From Haloarcula marismortui ATCC 43049 (GTDB lineage Archaea; Halobacteriota; Halobacteria; Halobacteriales; Haloarculaceae), in assembly GCF_000011085.1 (NCBI RefSeq), contig NC_006394.1, positions 1 through 64,000 on the forward strand: 64,000 bases of DNA. Reading direction: 5' to 3'. The position numbers and the translations under genes were made by a program. Below the pieces are notes generated by a model, which was not told where the DNA came from, ran no database searches, and saw only the letters and a list, made by a program, of their open reading frames with translations. How positions within the stretch are numbered: position 1 is the first letter of the stretch; each line of letters begins with the position of its first letter. Of the stretch, positions 55,642-64,000 are shown piece by piece.

Positions 55642-56608
55642 CTTCGATCAGCTGTCTTACTCGCTCTTCGTTTCCGAGTGGATTGACCGTCATGCCATCG
55701 ATGAGGAGCGTGGGTGTGGCATCGACACCGACATCGCTCGCAGCCCTGTCAGTCGCCCGCAGCGCGTCGTCATACTGATTTTCTTGGATGGCCGTGCGGA
55801 CCGACGCTGTCTCGGAGACGCCTGCGGCCTGAGCAAACTCGACCAATCTCTCGGCGGTCGCCCACTGGTCGCTCTCGGGTGGTTGATTCCCGAACACGTA
55901 TTCGTGAAACGCCCAGTATGAGGCTGGGTCGGTGTTCCAGACGGCTAATCCGGCCTGACCGGCTGCCGGTGCATCGGGGCCCAAAAATGGGTCGCCACCG
56001 ATATATGCCAGATTGCGGAACTCGAGCGCAATTGTTCCTGGTTCCACGTAGTCCGTCACGAGTTGTGAAAGCATCTCCGTACTGAACTGGGCGCAGTACG
56101 GACACTTCCAGCTCCCGAAGTATGTGACCATGACATCGGCATCAGCAGACCCCATCGTCGCATAGCGGAAGTCTCCAGGCGAGTCGGGAATCGGGGCAGT
56201 GGTAACGGCACCCGTATCACCTCCAGCAGTCGCGCCGTCATCCGGCTCAGTGCTCGTATTGTTAGAGAGAGCGGTGGCGCCGATCACGAGACCGGCAGTG
56301 GCGGCACCACCACCGCCGAGGAGAAGCTGTCGGCGGGTTAGTCCTCCGACAGCAGCTCCAACACCTCCCTCGGAGAGCCGCTCTGAGAACGTGAGTGAAT
56401 CAACGGCTGTCTCAGCCCGTTTGTAATCCACACCTGAGAGGTCGTCGGGGTGCGCGACGAGCCAGTGTCTGTAGAGCTGCTCGTCAGTCTCGTCACCGAG
56501 TTGTTCGCCACAATAATGGCAGGCGCTGTGAACGTTCCATGTGTGGTCACGCGCTGCTCCAGCTGTTTCGAATTGATCTGTACAGATCGGGCAGGTATGG
56601 GCAGTCAT
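55622..56608 (-). CDS. dsbA: DsbA-family thioredoxin with N-terminal zinc fingers
   Basis: A 328-residue protein. Two C2H2-type fingers (C6, C9, H22, H27; C30, C33, H48, H53), then a Tat-like signal (R92-R93, GGLTRRQLLLGGGG) and a TM segment, and a DsbA domain with C169-P-Y-C172 and VDATPTLLIDG. It forms disulfides in exported proteins. The cytoplasmic-type zinc fingers before the export signal are unexpected. DsbB follows in the same operon. Confidence 0.85.
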   Translation of the reverse strand: MTAHTCPICTDQFETAGAARDHTWNVHSACHYCGEQLGDETDEQLYRHWLVAHPDDLSGVDYKRAETAVDSLTFSERLSEGGVGAAVGGLTRRQLLLGGGGAATAGLVIGATALSNNTSTEPDDGATAGGDTGAVTTAPIPDSPGDFRYATMGSADADVMVTYFGSWKCPYCAQFSTEMLSQLVTDYVEPGTIALEFRNLAYIGGDPFLGPDAPAAGQAGLAVWNTDPASYWAFHEYVFGNQPPESDQWATAERLVEFAQAAGVSETASVRTAIQENQYDDALRATDRAASDVGVDATPTLLIDGMTVNPLGNEERVRQLIEDAAGSN

Positions 56609-56712
56609 TCGTGATCACTACTCCAAGTGTAGATTTCATAGGCTCCGTGTTCTGCTCTCATAGTGAGCTGAATCGTCGGTATCTGTGGCATTGTGTTATA
56701 CGCAAGGGGTCA

Positions 56713-57228
56713 TCAGCGGCGGAGATATGCGACGAGGCAGGTCGTCAGGAGACAGAGGAGAATGAGAATTGCCACGCCCAGATGCGTCGTCACGATGGTC
56801 GGTTGGAGATCTTCCGTGACGGTCAATCCTCCGAGGATAACCTGTAACGGAAGGAGGACGAGAGCGGCCGTGGCCGACCATTTGACAATCGGGGTATTAC
56901 GGTGTGTCACCCACGCTCCAAGGGTCGTGCCGACGATCAGAACCCCGGCCGTCATCGCCAGTCCACGGTGAGCCCACTCAGCGAAGATTTGGAGTGCAGA
57001 GTATGGCGAGTTAGCAATGATCTCGGGTTGAAGGAAGGGGACCCACGTCCCGTAGCAGGTCGGCCAATCGGGACAGGAAAGTCCAGCACCGATTGCACTG
57101 GTGTAGGCTCCAAGAAGCATCACAATATACGTCACTAGTAGCGTCAAACTGGCGATATGCCTGTACTCGACCGGAATCCTTGAAATCGCGGTTCGTATAT
57201 CGTGCCTGCGGAGTCGGGCTTGAGACAT
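56713..57228 (-). CDS. ctaA: Half-size heme A synthase (CtaA)
   Basis: A 171-residue membrane protein with four TM helices and CtaA features (GAGLSCPDWPTCYGTWVP, HRGLAMTAGVLIVG, HLGVAILILL). Full-length CtaA has eight helices; half-size forms are known in archaea. It supplies heme A to cytochrome oxidase. ATG at 57228. With the DsbAB pair and the CPW ATPase it suggests local oxidase biogenesis. Confidence 0.85.
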   Translation of the reverse strand: MSQARLRRHDIRTAISRIPVEYRHIASLTLLVTYIVMLLGAYTSAIGAGLSCPDWPTCYGTWVPFLQPEIIANSPYSALQIFAEWAHRGLAMTAGVLIVGTTLGAWVTHRNTPIVKWSATAALVLLPLQVILGGLTVTEDLQPTIVTTHLGVAILILLCLLTTCLVAYLRR

Positions 57229-57400
57229 AATATTGGGTAGGGACGTTGACTTGCGGTGTGACGAGTTGATGTCTTGGAGACAAAGTGTTAAGCCGGATTC
57301 CCAGCGAGTGGGACACCGCCTGCTATTCATTGAGGAGCCGTCTCATGATACTGTTAAGAAGACACACGGTTTGTAGGGAAAACCCCTATATGCCAATAGT

Positions 57401-58363
57401 ATGATGGCTCAAGAACATACCCAGGAACGGTCAATAGATGAACGCGACCGCGAGGTGAAGTCTGCCAACGACAACATCTGTCCCGAGTGTCAGGGTCATA
57501 TTACACGGACTAGCGACAGCGGTGAGGCGACCTGCGAAAGCTGTGGGTTGGTTTTTGAAGATAATCCAATCGACCACGGTCCTGAGTGGCGTGCGTTCAC
57601 TTCAGAGGAACGCGATGAAAAGAGTCGGGTCGGGGCTCCGACGACGCAGCTGATGCACGATAAGGGTCTGAGTACGACTATCGGCTGGCAGGACAAGGAT
57701 GCCTACGGACAGGCTGTCTCTGGTCGCAAACGTGCTCAATTACAGCGCCTCCGGACGTGGGACGAGCGGTTCCGTACGAAGGATGCTCACGAGCGGAATC
57801 TCAAGCAAGCGCTCGGGGAGATCAGCCGCATGGCGTCCGCTCTGGGACTTCCTGAATCGGTTCGGGAAACTGCAGGCGTCCTGTACCGGCGTGCTGTGGA
57901 GCAGAACCTGCTCCCCGGTCGCTCGATCGAGGGTATGTCGACGGCGTCGTTGTATGCGGCTGCTCGACAGCACGGAATGCCACGGCCGCTGACGGAGTTC
58001 GCCGATGTCAGCCGTGTCGAGAAAATCCGGATCCAGCGAGCGTACCGATATCTGTCCCGAGAACTTGGGCTGGAGATCGAGCCGGAGGATCCCATGCAAT
58101 ATATTCCACAATTCGCGTCATCGCTCGACGTGAGCGACGAAGCAGAACGGCGCTCTCGAGAACTGCTTGAGGTAGCTACAGATAATGCCGTCCACAGTGG
58201 AAAGAGTCCAGCCGGGTTGGCGGCTGCCGCTCTGTATGCTGCGACCCACCTCACGAACGAACAGCTCACACAGGAGACGGTGAGTGAGGTCGCCCACGTC
58301 AGTCGAGTCACGATCCGAAATCGATACCAAGAGCTTCTCGAGGTGTACGCGCAGTATGACTGA
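57401..58363 (+). CDS. tfb: Transcription factor B (TFB)
   Basis: A 320-residue TFB. The zinc ribbon (CPECQGHITRTSDSGEATCESCG) at the N-terminus and two cyclin folds follow. Haloarchaea have several TFBs that pair with different TBPs, so this one may direct a specific gene set. Start at the first of two adjacent ATGs; a TATATGCC-like element lies about 20 bases before. Confidence 0.92.
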   Translation: MMAQEHTQERSIDERDREVKSANDNICPECQGHITRTSDSGEATCESCGLVFEDNPIDHGPEWRAFTSEERDEKSRVGAPTTQLMHDKGLSTTIGWQDKDAYGQAVSGRKRAQLQRLRTWDERFRTKDAHERNLKQALGEISRMASALGLPESVRETAGVLYRRAVEQNLLPGRSIEGMSTASLYAAARQHGMPRPLTEFADVSRVEKIRIQRAYRYLSRELGLEIEPEDPMQYIPQFASSLDVSDEAERRSRELLEVATDNAVHSGKSPAGLAAAALYAATHLTNEQLTQETVSEVAHVSRVTIRNRYQELLEVYAQYD

Positions 58364-58423
58364 CCGGATAGCCCCTGCCGGGCGAAATCCAGCTACTGAG
58401 TGGGTCATGATACGATATTTACC

Positions 58424-58651
58424 ATGAGCGAGTTCTCAATACAGACCGAGGTCGAGATATTGGAGCTGCTCGTTGATGAGTCACCGTGCCATGTGATGGA
58501 GATCACTAACGCCGTCGATGGACACCCGATCACCATTGACCAAACGTGTGCTCACCTCCATAGTGAGGGCTGTATTGTTCCACTGGGGAGGGGTCTCTAC
58601 GAGATCACAGACGCAGGCGAACAACGACTCGAAATTCAGCACGATTCATAA
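58424..58651 (+). CDS. Small winged-helix protein
   Basis: A 75-residue HTH protein (EVEILELLVDESPCHVMEITNAV, TIDQTCAHLHSEGCIVPLGRGLYEITDAGEQRL). It resembles short PhiH1-repressor-like regulators of haloarchaeal plasmids and viruses. ATG at 58424. Confidence 0.65.
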   Translation: MSEFSIQTEVEILELLVDESPCHVMEITNAVDGHPITIDQTCAHLHSEGCIVPLGRGLYEITDAGEQRLEIQHDS

Positions 58652-58791
58652 TTGTGTCACCATGTCTCCCCTCTTTCGATGGATCGACCGTCATGACTCT
58701 GGAACCACGATCCCGACTGAGTTCGTGGGACCAATGGGATGCCTCTCCAGCAATCGGACACCATATCCCGAGGACCACGTATTATCGAATA

Positions 58792-59169
58792 ATGGGAGAT
58801 GATTCAGTGTCGTCCGAGGACACTCCGGAGGTACAGGATGTCCTTGATGCGCTGGATGATCCCGCGTGTCGGGCTATTCTCCAGGAAACTATCGAACCAA
58901 TGACTGCGAACGAACTCCTCGACGCATGTGACATCCCCAAGTCGACGCTGTATCGAAAATTAGAACTCCTCAGTTCCGCTTCCCTCGTTCGAGAACAGGA
59001 GACGATCAACCCCGGAGGTGGACGGGTTACCTACTACGAGCGGTCGTTCGAGGACGTCACGATCTCTATGGACGACACAGGTACGTTTTCGGTGAGCGTC
59101 GATCGGCCGCCGAAATCTACAGACGAACGGCTTGCAGATATCTGGTCGATGATGGGGGACGAAGTATGA
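58792..59169 (+). CDS. Winged-helix regulator of the second DUF7521 pair
   Basis: A 125-residue ArsR-like regulator (VLDALDDPACRAILQETIEP, MTANELLDACDIPKSTLYRKLELLSSASLV). Overlaps the DUF7521 gene by ATGA. Paralogue of the module at 40456. Confidence 0.75.
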   Translation: MGDDSVSSEDTPEVQDVLDALDDPACRAILQETIEPMTANELLDACDIPKSTLYRKLELLSSASLVREQETINPGGGRVTYYERSFEDVTISMDDTGTFSVSVDRPPKSTDERLADIWSMMGDEV

Positions 59170-59444
59170 ACGGCGTCATCACGGCGATTGCAGTCGTCAA
59201 GTTCGTAATCCTGCTTCTCGGTGGCGGGATTACCTATATTGCATTTAAAGCCTATCGACGTACGGGTGCGGATTCGCTACGTGTCCTTGGTGTCGGGTTC
59301 GGTATCATCACACTCGGGGCAATTCTAACTGGCGTGGCCAACCAGTTCTTTTCTGTCGGATTGGCCCTCGGCGTGCTCATCAACAGCCTGTTCGTCGCCC
59401 TTGGCCTCGCGGTCATCATGTACTCGCTGTATATCCAGAAATGA
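59166..59444 (+). CDS. DUF7521-like small membrane protein
   Basis: A 92-residue protein with three TM helices. Same family as 40810. Overlaps both the winged-helix gene and the following beta-propeller gene by ATGA, so three genes are coupled. Confidence 0.75.
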   Translation: MNGVITAIAVVKFVILLLGGGITYIAFKAYRRTGADSLRVLGVGFGIITLGAILTGVANQFFSVGLALGVLINSLFVALGLAVIMYSLYIQK

Positions 59445-60763
59445 ACCCCGTTCCGAATGTTGCCGTTCCTGATCTCCGTCGGGGTAGCTACCTAATCCTT
59501 TTCGGCGTTGTTCTGTTCGTTCTCACGCTTGTTAGCAGTGCAATGCTCGCCCCTGCGATTGGGACGGCTTCGGAGACAGACCAGACGTCCCGAACCTTGG
59601 TCGGGTCTCAGGGGGGTGGCCCAGGCTGGCACGAATACGGCAGCGTCTATCTTCTCAACGGGACGAACACTACCTGGCGTGAATCGAGTGCTGATAGCTA
59701 TTTTGACGTCACACAAACGGAGAACGGAACAGTGTTAGCCGGGTTCATGGACAGCGGGTACGCTTCGTGCGGACCGTACGAGTCTCCCTGTACCCGAACG
59801 GGATTCCGAGTCATTGACCCCGGGAAAGACCTGCAGGTGGTTTCGGAGTATAGCTTCCCGGTGCGAACGAACAAGAACAGCGAAGTCCACGATGTCGAAC
59901 GACTCGAATCGGGAGAATACTTGGTCACCGATATGGAGTACGAGCGTATCTTTACTGTCAAGAACGGCGAAGTCACGTGGCAGTGGAATGCGAGTTCGTT
60001 CTACGACGCCCCACAAGATCCGACGACGACCGACTGGCTGCACATCAACGACGTGGACGTCATCGGCTCTGGGCGCTATCTCGTCTCAGTACGGAATGCC
60101 AACCAGCTACTCGTTATCGAGCGCGGCGAGGGCGTCGTTGAGGTTATCAATGAGGATACGACCGATTCGAACGATGCCAATTGCCGGAAATCCGGCCAGT
60201 TGAACGACTATGACAATGATGGCGATATTCGATGCGGTGACCCCGACGTGCTCAACCACCAGCACAACCCCCAGTGGCTCGGGGATGGTGCCGTCCTCGT
60301 TGCCGACAGCGAGAACGACCGAGTCGTGGAACTGCATCGAACGGAGGGCGGTAAATGGGAGCCAGCGTGGGCTCTTGATCGGGCAGCGGGTGTCGAGCTC
60401 GATTGGCCCCGGGATGCGGATCGCCTCCCGAACGGAAACACGCTTATCACCGACACGCTCAACCGGCGACTCGTAGAGGTCGACGAATCCGGGACTGTCG
60501 TCTGGAGCGTTCGAACAGAGCGTATCCCATACGAAGCCGACCGACTGCCCTACGGTGAGTCTGTCGGAGCCCCGAAGTACACGACTAACGGAAGCAGCGT
60601 CGACAGCCCTGACGCCGGCGTGCCGGTTCTCTCACTACTGCTGGTCGGGCTTCGGGCAGTCGTTCCGTCAACGCCATTCTGGTTCCGGGAACCACAACTT
60701 GGACTGACGCTTGTCTCTACACTCCTCATTGTCGTCGGCGGAGTTGATCGTATTCGTAACTAA
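59441..60763 (+). CDS. Beta-propeller membrane protein (arylsulfotransferase-like)
   Basis: A 440-residue protein with N- and C-terminal TM segments and a large extracytoplasmic domain built of repeated WxHxND/DADRLPNGNTLI-type blades. The blade motifs resemble arylsulfotransferase-family proteins (HINDVDVIGSGRYLVSVRN, HQHNPQWLGDGAVLVADSENDRVVEL). Enzyme activity not established. Overlaps the DUF7521 gene by four bases. Its stop overlaps the stop of the convergent SpoIIAA-like gene. Confidence 0.75.
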   Translation: MNPVPNVAVPDLRRGSYLILFGVVLFVLTLVSSAMLAPAIGTASETDQTSRTLVGSQGGGPGWHEYGSVYLLNGTNTTWRESSADSYFDVTQTENGTVLAGFMDSGYASCGPYESPCTRTGFRVIDPGKDLQVVSEYSFPVRTNKNSEVHDVERLESGEYLVTDMEYERIFTVKNGEVTWQWNASSFYDAPQDPTTTDWLHINDVDVIGSGRYLVSVRNANQLLVIERGEGVVEVINEDTTDSNDANCRKSGQLNDYDNDGDIRCGDPDVLNHQHNPQWLGDGAVLVADSENDRVVELHRTEGGKWEPAWALDRAAGVELDWPRDADRLPNGNTLITDTLNRRLVEVDESGTVVWSVRTERIPYEADRLPYGESVGAPKYTTNGSSVDSPDAGVPVLSLLLVGLRAVVPSTPFWFREPQLGLTLVSTLLIVVGGVDRIRN

Positions 60764-61167
60764 ATTTCCTCTCGAAGCCAGTCGAGAGCTCGCTCGCGTT
60801 TCTTGATGTCGAAATATCGCATTTCGTTGGGGGCGACTGGCCAGATCGGTCGGATTGCATACCACCAGTCGAACAGGAGTTTTGCCCATCGTGTATCGCC
60901 GACTGCGGCGTACCGGTCGATATCGAACTCAGGGCCGTACCGGAGATCGGGAACCACCCCGTGGAGGTGTGTGAGAAACGCCCTGAACGTCCAGTTCGGA
61001 ACTTCCTCGTACACGTGGATGTACCCGTGCTTATCGCTCTTTTCGACGAGGAGTGAGTACAGCTCTTGATAGCCTGTTCGCGTGCCCTTCCCGACGCGAA
61101 TCGCAATGAGGTTCTCGTTCGTCTCGTCCAACACCTCGAACATTTGATCGGGTGCTGTGTGGGACAT
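60760..61167 (-). CDS. SpoIIAA-like (STAS) protein
   Basis: A 135-residue single-domain protein of the SpoIIAA-like/STAS-fold group (GYQELYSLLVEKSDKHGYIHVYEEVPNW, LTHLHGVVPDLRY, RYAAVGDTRWAKLLFDWWYAIRP). Usually cytoplasmic; function uncertain. Two bases from the CDF stop, so part of the zinc efflux operon. Confidence 0.7.
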   Translation of the reverse strand: MSHTAPDQMFEVLDETNENLIAIRVGKGTRTGYQELYSLLVEKSDKHGYIHVYEEVPNWTFRAFLTHLHGVVPDLRYGPEFDIDRYAAVGDTRWAKLLFDWWYAIRPIWPVAPNEMRYFDIKKRERALDWLREEI

Positions 61168-61169
61168 CG

Positions 61170-62105
61170 TTAGTGGGAGTGATTCGTCGTACCGACAGGG
61201 TCAGTATCGGGATCGGTACGCCCGACGAGCTCCACGGTTGCGTGGTCGATTCCTCGATTCGTGAGATAGTCGTGAACCCGTGACTGGATTCTCCGTTGCT
61301 CCTCGAGTGTGGTCGACGTATCTGTCAGTCGGACGGTTGCGACGGTGAGTTGACTACAGACTTGCCAGACGTGGAGATCCTCAATCTGGTCGACGCCATC
61401 GAGTGTCGTCAATTCATCCCGGAGTTCTTCGGACGACACCGGGCTCCGTTCCAACAGGATCGAGGTGCTTTCCCGGAGGACGTTCCCGGCCGACGCGAGC
61501 ACCAGCAGCCCAATGAGTACGGCCGCCACAGGGTCTGCGATGGGGAGATCGAACACTGCGACGGCGGCGGTCGAGACGATTACCGCAACAGAGCCACCGG
61601 CGTCACCGAGCAGGTGGTAGAACGCCCCGCGCTCGTTGAGACTCATCTCACCACCCTGCAACACGTACACGGAGCCGATGTTTACCAGCAGGCCACCCGT
61701 AGCGATGATCAGCGTCAACTCGGGATTGATCGCCACTGGCTCAAGGAACCGCTGGTAGGACTCCCAGACGATGTATCCGACCATTGGAAGGAGCAAGACG
61801 CCGTTCAGGAAGGCCGCAACCGGCTCCAGTCGGTGGAGACCGTACGACCACGCCTCGCCACCCTCGAACCGTTCGGCGGTGTAGCTCGCGCCGAACGCCA
61901 TCGCGTACGCCAGCATATCGAACAGCATGTGGAGTGCGTCGCTGATAAGCGCGACCGACCCGAACAGGAGTCCACCAGCCAGTTCGATGACGAATCCAAA
62001 GAAATTGACGACCGCGACGAGCGCAAGCCGACGCGTACTGCCACTTGATTTAGACGGGAGGTTGTGCTCTGCGGTCTCCTCATCAGTATGCTCGTGAAGG
62101 GTCAT
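61170..62105 (-). CDS. CDF-family zinc/cadmium exporter
   Basis: A 311-residue cation diffusion facilitator with six TM helices. Metal-site motifs: SDALHMLFDML (HxxxD) and HLLGDAGGSVAV (HxxxD), plus a cytoplasmic domain DLHVWQVCSQLTVATV. It exports Zn(II) or Cd(II) in exchange for protons. Forms an operon with the P1B ATPase upstream. Confidence 0.92.
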   Translation of the reverse strand: MTLHEHTDEETAEHNLPSKSSGSTRRLALVAVVNFFGFVIELAGGLLFGSVALISDALHMLFDMLAYAMAFGASYTAERFEGGEAWSYGLHRLEPVAAFLNGVLLLPMVGYIVWESYQRFLEPVAINPELTLIIATGGLLVNIGSVYVLQGGEMSLNERGAFYHLLGDAGGSVAVIVSTAAVAVFDLPIADPVAAVLIGLLVLASAGNVLRESTSILLERSPVSSEELRDELTTLDGVDQIEDLHVWQVCSQLTVATVRLTDTSTTLEEQRRIQSRVHDYLTNRGIDHATVELVGRTDPDTDPVGTTNHSH

Positions 62106-62126
62106 AAGTTCACATTAGAGGGGGTT

Positions 62127-62564
62127 CTATTTCGAATCTGAGGATTCCGGTTGTTCCTGGGTAGATTCCTGGGCCCCGTCTTCACTCGTCACCATCGAAT
62201 CCTGCGCCGTTGATTCAGTGCTATCCGAAGAGGTAATCTCCTCATCGGCTCCCTCCGGTTCTGGTTTGGACCGCTCCGATTCTTCGGAGAGTGATGTATC
62301 TTGGGCGGAGGAGCCCGCGAAATCGAGCGGACGAAGCCAGATGAACCAAACCACAAATACGGTTGTGCCATAGCCGACGATCCACACGAGGTCAGCAACT
62401 GCAGAGAGGTTCGCCTGTTCGAAGGTGTATACCAACAAACCGGGCCCGATGAGCCCAATGAGCACAACGAGGACGGCAAACTGCGGAGACGAGAGTCCGA
62501 ACGGGTATCGTTGCTGATCTGCCTCCGTATGGGATGTTGCGTTTCCCTCATTCTCTGCACCCAT
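62127..62564 (-). CDS. Small membrane protein of the zinc efflux operon
   Basis: A 145-residue protein with two TM helices (FAVLVVLIGLIGPGLLVYTF, LVWIVGYGTTVFVVWFIWL) and an acidic, Ser/Glu-rich tail. Two bases after the ATPase stop and 21 before the CDF gene. No family named. Confidence 0.65.
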   Translation of the reverse strand: MGAENEGNATSHTEADQQRYPFGLSSPQFAVLVVLIGLIGPGLLVYTFEQANLSAVADLVWIVGYGTTVFVVWFIWLRPLDFAGSSAQDTSLSEESERSKPEPEGADEEITSSDSTESTAQDSMVTSEDGAQESTQEQPESSDSK

Positions 62565-62565
62565 C

Positions 62566-64000
62566 TTACCCCTCCGAAGCGCTGGTTTCGGTGTCTGTCT
62601 CCGGCGTGATTCGAGAGAGTCGCATCGCGTTCCCGGTGACGGCCGTCGTCATTCCGGCATCGCCAGCGAGGACGGCGAGCCAGATCGGGACGTATCCGAA
62701 CGGGACTGCGACTGCCAGCCCGGCTTTGACAGCGAGACTCGACCAGATGTTCTGTCGGATGACCCCGTTCGCATCGTGTGCGAGTTCGTAGAGGTACGGG
62801 AGCTTTGCGAGGTCATCACCCATCAAGGCGATGTCGGCGGTCTCCAATGCGGTATCAGTCCCGGCAGCCCCCATCGCCACGCCGACTGTGGCGGTGGCGA
62901 GCGCCGGTGCGTCGTTGATGCCGTCACCGACCATCGCAACGCCGTCGTACTCCTCGACGAGCTCCTCGATCGCCGTCACCTTGTCCTCGGGGAGTAATTC
63001 GGCCTGGTACTCGTCGACGCCGACCTGTTCGGCGATCGCGCGGGCAGTCCGCTCATTGTCACCCGTCAGCATCACCGTTCGGGAGACGCCGAGTTGCTTG
63101 AGTCGCGTCACTGTTCGCTTCGCTTCGGGTCGGATCTCGTCGGCGACTGCGATGACGCCTTCGAGTTCGTCTTCGGTTCCAACGAGGACAACGGTCTTCC
63201 CTTCTGCTTGGAGTTCGGGAACGGTCTCGTCGAGAAGGTCGAGGCAGTTGTTCCGGTCGCATATCTGCCGAGCTGTCTGGGTGACGACACCGCCGTCAGT
63301 GGTCGCGTGGACGTGTGATAGGTCGAATCCCAGCTCCTCGAACAGCCCCGGCTTGCCAGCGAAGTGGGGCGTCCCGTCGAGGTCGGCCCGGACGCCCTTG
63401 CCGGTGATGCTCTCGAAATCATCGATCTCGCGCTCGGCGACTCCCATGCTGCCGGCCTCAGCGACGATCGCCTCGCCGATGGGATGTTCGCTCCGTTGTT
63501 CGAGCCCGCGGGCACACCGGAGGACGTCTTCCTCCGAATTTTCGTTTAATGGAACGACGTCAGTGACGGTGAGCTCACCTTTCGTGAGCGTCCCCGTTTT
63601 GTCGAAGGCGACGACGTCGACGGCCCCCATCGCTTCGAGGTGGTTGCCGCCCTTGATCAGGACGCCGTTCTTCGCGGCGCTCGTAATTCCCGACACGACG
63701 GACACGGGTGTCGAGATGACGAACGCACACGGGCAGGCCAGTACCAGTAACGTCAACCCGTAGACGACGGCCGTGGGCCAGGTCGTGCCGAGAACGTACG
63801 GGCTTCCCACCGTCGTCAAAATGGCGAAGGCAACGACGACTGGCGTGTAGTACGTTGAGAAGCGTTCGACGAATTGCTCGCGCTCGGTCTTGTTCGACTG
63901 GGCATCCTCGACCATCTCCACGATTCGCGAGAGCGTGTTATCACCGGCTTCAGAGGTAACCTCTACCTCAAGATAGCCCTCTTCGTTGATCGTGCCGGCG
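62566..64000 (-). CDS. Zn/Cd-type P1B ATPase, 5' end cut by window
   Basis: Only the C-terminal about 478 residues lie in the window; the 5' end is beyond 64000. CPC (LLVLACPCAFVISTPVSVVSGI), [20 protein letters not shown] and GDGINDAPALA are visible. The CPC helix sequence (CPCAFVISTPV) is like ZntA/CadA rather than CopA. It exports zinc, cadmium or lead. First gene of the operon with the CDF exporter. Fifth P1B ATPase in the window. Confidence 0.9.
   Translation of the reverse strand, partial: AGTINEEGYLEVEVTSEAGDNTLSRIVEMVEDAQSNKTEREQFVERFSTYYTPVVVAFAILTTVGSPYVLGTTWPTAVVYGLTLLVLACPCAFVISTPVSVVSGITSAAKNGVLIKGGNHLEAMGAVDVVAFDKTGTLTKGELTVTDVVPLNENSEEDVLRCARGLEQRSEHPIGEAIVAEAGSMGVAEREIDDFESITGKGVRADLDGTPHFAGKPGLFEELGFDLSHVHATTDGGVVTQTARQICDRNNCLDLLDETVPELQAEGKTVVLVGTEDELEGVIAVADEIRPEAKRTVTRLKQLGVSRTVMLTGDNERTARAIAEQVGVDEYQAELLPEDKVTAIEELVEEYDGVAMVGDGINDAPALATATVGVAMGAAGTDTALETADIALMGDDLAKLPYLYELAHDANGVIRQNIWSSLAVKAGLAVAVPFGYVPIWLAVLAGDAGMTTAVTGNAMRLSRITPETDTETSASEG

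Noticed and set aside
1-64000. CRISPR array
   Set aside because: The only regular repeats are the 9-bp AACGA arrays, far too short and without spacers of CRISPR size; no cas gene was seen.
1-64000. Insertion sequence or transposase
   Set aside because: No frame shows a transposase motif, and no terminal inverted repeats with target duplications were noticed. The only recombinase is the tyrosine type at 10266.

Overview
The window comes from a haloarchaeon (class Halobacteria). The proteins are strongly acidic, many genes overlap by ATGA, exported proteins carry twin-arginine or lipobox signals, and the gene content includes halocyanins, a TFB transcription factor, Lrp/AsnC-TRASH regulators, a TRAM protein and SHOCT proteins. 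A ParA partition locus, a tyrosine recombinase, a tRNA-Glu and several defence-type modules suggest a megaplasmid or an integrated genomic island rather than core chromosome. No insertion sequence, rRNA or CRISPR array was recognised.

Layout. (1) 1-8.4 kb is a defence-like accessory block with lower GC by eye up to about 6.9 kb. It holds a two-gene short prokaryotic Argonaute operon (MID-PIWI protein plus a nuclease-APAZ protein), a divergent pair ending in a PIN-domain protein, small hypotheticals, a TRAM protein and an AbiE-like regulator/nucleotidyltransferase pair. (2) 8.4-11.5 kb is a maintenance module: strictly 9-bp-phased AACGA arrays, ParA, a small partner gene that carries the same phased array inside its reading frame, and a tyrosine recombinase. 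(3) 11.5-16.6 kb holds a P1B-type metal ATPase with a CPG motif, a detached HMA chaperone, a divergent metal-type winged-helix regulator and an amidohydrolase. (4) 16.9-27.6 kb holds a permease with two YHS domains, Met/His-rich exported proteins, SHOCT proteins, a DUF302 protein, a thioredoxin, a halocyanin-SHOCT fusion, an ABC exporter, an Lrp-TRASH regulator with a 46-residue YHS protein, a methyltransferase and a DUF411 protein. (5) 28-32.8 kb holds UspA, DoxX, a geranylgeranyl-reductase-like flavoprotein and a DUF63 membrane protein. (6) 32.8-44.4 kb is the copper core: CopA (CPC), Lrp-TRASH, two CopZ-like HMA proteins, CopB (CPH), DoxX, SHOCT and an aconitase. (7) 44.6-57.2 kb holds a Doc-like protein, PadR, a CPW-motif P1B ATPase, tRNA-Glu(CTC), a halocyanin, a two-domain multicopper oxidase, DsbA/DsbB and a half-size CtaA, all consistent with extracytoplasmic copper and respiratory-protein maturation. 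(8) 57.4-64 kb holds a TFB, winged-helix proteins, a beta-propeller protein and a Zn/Cd efflux operon (CDF plus a P1B ATPase cut by the window end).

Working together: five P1B ATPases, three stand-alone HMA proteins, two Lrp-TRASH regulators and several YHS proteins form an unusually dense metal-handling island. A dyad close to CTTNGAATCCAAA lies upstream of copA, both copZ-like genes, the thioredoxin and (imperfectly) the small YHS gene, which suggests one copper regulon read by the Lrp-TRASH proteins. The most notable defence system is the short Argonaute operon. The most notable structural signal is the 9-bp-phased repeat around and inside the ParA locus.
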